A DNA stretch of 7,132 bases, taken from assembly GCA_025351205.1 (NCBI GenBank), contig JANXWI010000438.1, positions 1-7,132 of the forward strand, in the 5' to 3' direction. This DNA is from Deinococcus sp. (GTDB lineage Bacteria > Deinococcota > Deinococci > Deinococcales > Deinococcaceae). Position numbers and translations under genes: made by a program. Under the pieces are notes generated by a model. The model did not search any database, was not told where the DNA came from, and worked only from the letters and a program-made list of their open reading frames with translations. The stretch's first letter is position 1. The number at the start of each line of letters is the position of its first letter. Shown in pieces: positions 6,479 to 7,132 of this stretch.

Positions 6479-6908
6479 ATGGTTTCCAGCAATGCCAGCT
6501 TCAGCGATGCCGGCTCCAGCAATGCTCGCAAGGTCGCAGACTTTCACCGCGCCATCGGCAGGCAGCTTCCAGAGCGCCCCGCCGTGCCGGACGCCGCCGA
6601 ACTGGCCTTCCGCCTGACGCTGTTGAACGAGGAGATGGCCGAGGTGCAGCAGGCCGCAGCTGAACTGGGTGACAGTTTGCCCGGGGCGCAGGTGGCGGAC
6701 GTGTTTCCGCTGGCGCACGAGCTGATTGGACCTGATGTACGTGGCCTACGGCGCGCTGCTGGCGCTGGGCGTGGACCCGGACCTGGCGTTTGCCGAGATT
6801 CACCGGGCCAACATGCACAAGGTCACGGGGCCGAGACGCGCCGACGGCAAGCAGCTCAAGCCGCAGGGATGGCGGGCGGCAGATCTGCGCGGGGTGTTCA
6901 AGGAGTAG
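6479..6908 (+). pseudogene. MazG/HisE-like NTP pyrophosphohydrolase, frameshifted
   Basis: The intact protein would be about 142 residues of the all-alpha NTP pyrophosphohydrolase fold (MazG/PRA-PH superfamily), which hydrolyses nucleoside triphosphates to monophosphate and pyrophosphate. The metal-binding motifs are LLNEEMAE (E51, E52 and E55) and ELI-D (E81 and D84). They are followed by LMYVAYGALLALGVD, EIHRANMHK and KPQGW, typical of this family. One extra G at 6728/6729 shifts the frame exactly between I83 and D84; the rest continues in a different frame to TAG 6906-6908. Unshifted, the first frame would run to 7099 in unrelated sequence. The frameshift may be real or a sequencing error. 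No slippery sequence supports programmed shifting. The ATG at 6479 fits a leaderless start (TANNNT 6 nt upstream); a GTG at 6473 is possible. The N-terminal ~17 residues are three 15-bp repeats. Confidence 0.8.
6485..6529 (+). repeat. 15-bp tandem repeat at the 5' end of the pyrophosphohydrolase gene
   Basis: Three units run in frame right after ATG-GTT: TCCAGCAATGCCAGC (6485-6499), then 6500-6514, then TCCAGCAATGCTCGC (6515-6529). The first and third differ at only three bases. They encode SSNAS, FSDAG and SSNAR ahead of the conserved domain, which begins at about residue 18 (KVADFHRAIG). Confidence 0.82.
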
Positions 6909-7014
6909 AGAGGCGCGGCCTCAGCCCCGGCAGAGTCAGGTATGTTTTTGCTGCCGTTCCGGGTTTCCACAGAAAGCGCCCCATCCCTACACTTCAGTAC
7001 CGGACAACTTGTGT

Positions 7015-7131
7015 TCAAGCTGCGCCAGGAGAAGGAAAAGGATGTCTTAGAAGGTCAAAGTACGTCTCAGCCAGCGTTTTTTCCCACCGGATCGCCTGAG
7101 CAAGATATTCCCAACCATAGTTCACCATGCT
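7015..7131 (-). CDS. Possible 3' end of an unidentified minus-strand gene
   Basis: On the minus strand a frame enters from the right edge and ends at TGA (7015-7017). It reads [20 protein letters not shown] and then continues about 18 residues to the stop. The sequence looks like an amphipathic, Trp/Tyr-containing helix and is not low in complexity, which favours coding. An ATG at 7126-7128 could also start a 37-residue peptide. Third-position GC is clearly lower than in the other genes, which may indicate foreign origin. I recognise no family. Confidence 0.3.
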   Translation of the reverse strand, partial: SMVNYGWEYLAQAIRWEKTLAETYFDLLRHPFPSPGAA

Positions 7132-7132
7132 G

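Noticed and set aside
6910..6922. GAGGC-GCG-GCCTC hairpin after the pyrophosphohydrolase gene as a terminator
   Set aside because: Only a 5-bp stem with no adjacent T-run; the T-run at 6945-6949 is too far away.

Overview
The window is GC-rich chromosomal DNA that looks like Deinococcus or a close relative. Three things point there. The menaquinone gene at the left edge belongs to the futalosine pathway. Coding third positions are strongly GC-biased. Three genes lack a Shine-Dalgarno site but carry a TANNNT -10-like motif 6-7 nt before the ATG, the leaderless arrangement described in Deinococcus. The assignment is an inference from sequence alone.

Layout, left to right. (1) The 3' half of mqnC on + (2-529). 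(2) A complete DUF4272-family gene on + (670-1710), convergent with (3) galE, UDP-glucose 4-epimerase, on - (1737-2738), with 26 bp between the stops. (4) About 530 bp without a credible gene (2739-3268), holding a long imperfect hairpin at 2946-3026. (5) A LacI-family regulator on - (3269-4621), unusually long because of a low-complexity insertion made of 15-bp repeats. (6) A 307-bp divergent intergenic region with a LacI-type operator (4649-4668) over the regulator's predicted -35 and a 165-bp element bounded by ~23-bp inverted repeats (4720-4884). (7) A 12-TM major facilitator transporter on + (4929-6215). (8) A tRNA 3'-half-like sequence (6385-6419) followed by a strong intrinsic terminator (6430-6463). 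(9) A MazG/HisE-like all-alpha NTP pyrophosphohydrolase on + (6479-6908), broken by a one-base insertion at its metal-binding ExxD motif. (10) A possible 3' end of a lower-GC minus-strand gene at the right edge.

The genes do not form one operon. The only clear functional pair is the LacI-type regulator and the divergent transporter, which share an intergenic region; autoregulation and control of the transporter are inferred from operator position. mqnC and galE are ordinary housekeeping genes.

The most unusual feature is that four of the seven genes (DUF4272, lacI-type, MFS, NTPase) contain in-frame 15-bp tandem repeats, giving five-residue periodicity. Units from the regulator resemble units in the transporter and in the pyrophosphohydrolase. 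I did not find a new multi-gene defence or metabolic system.
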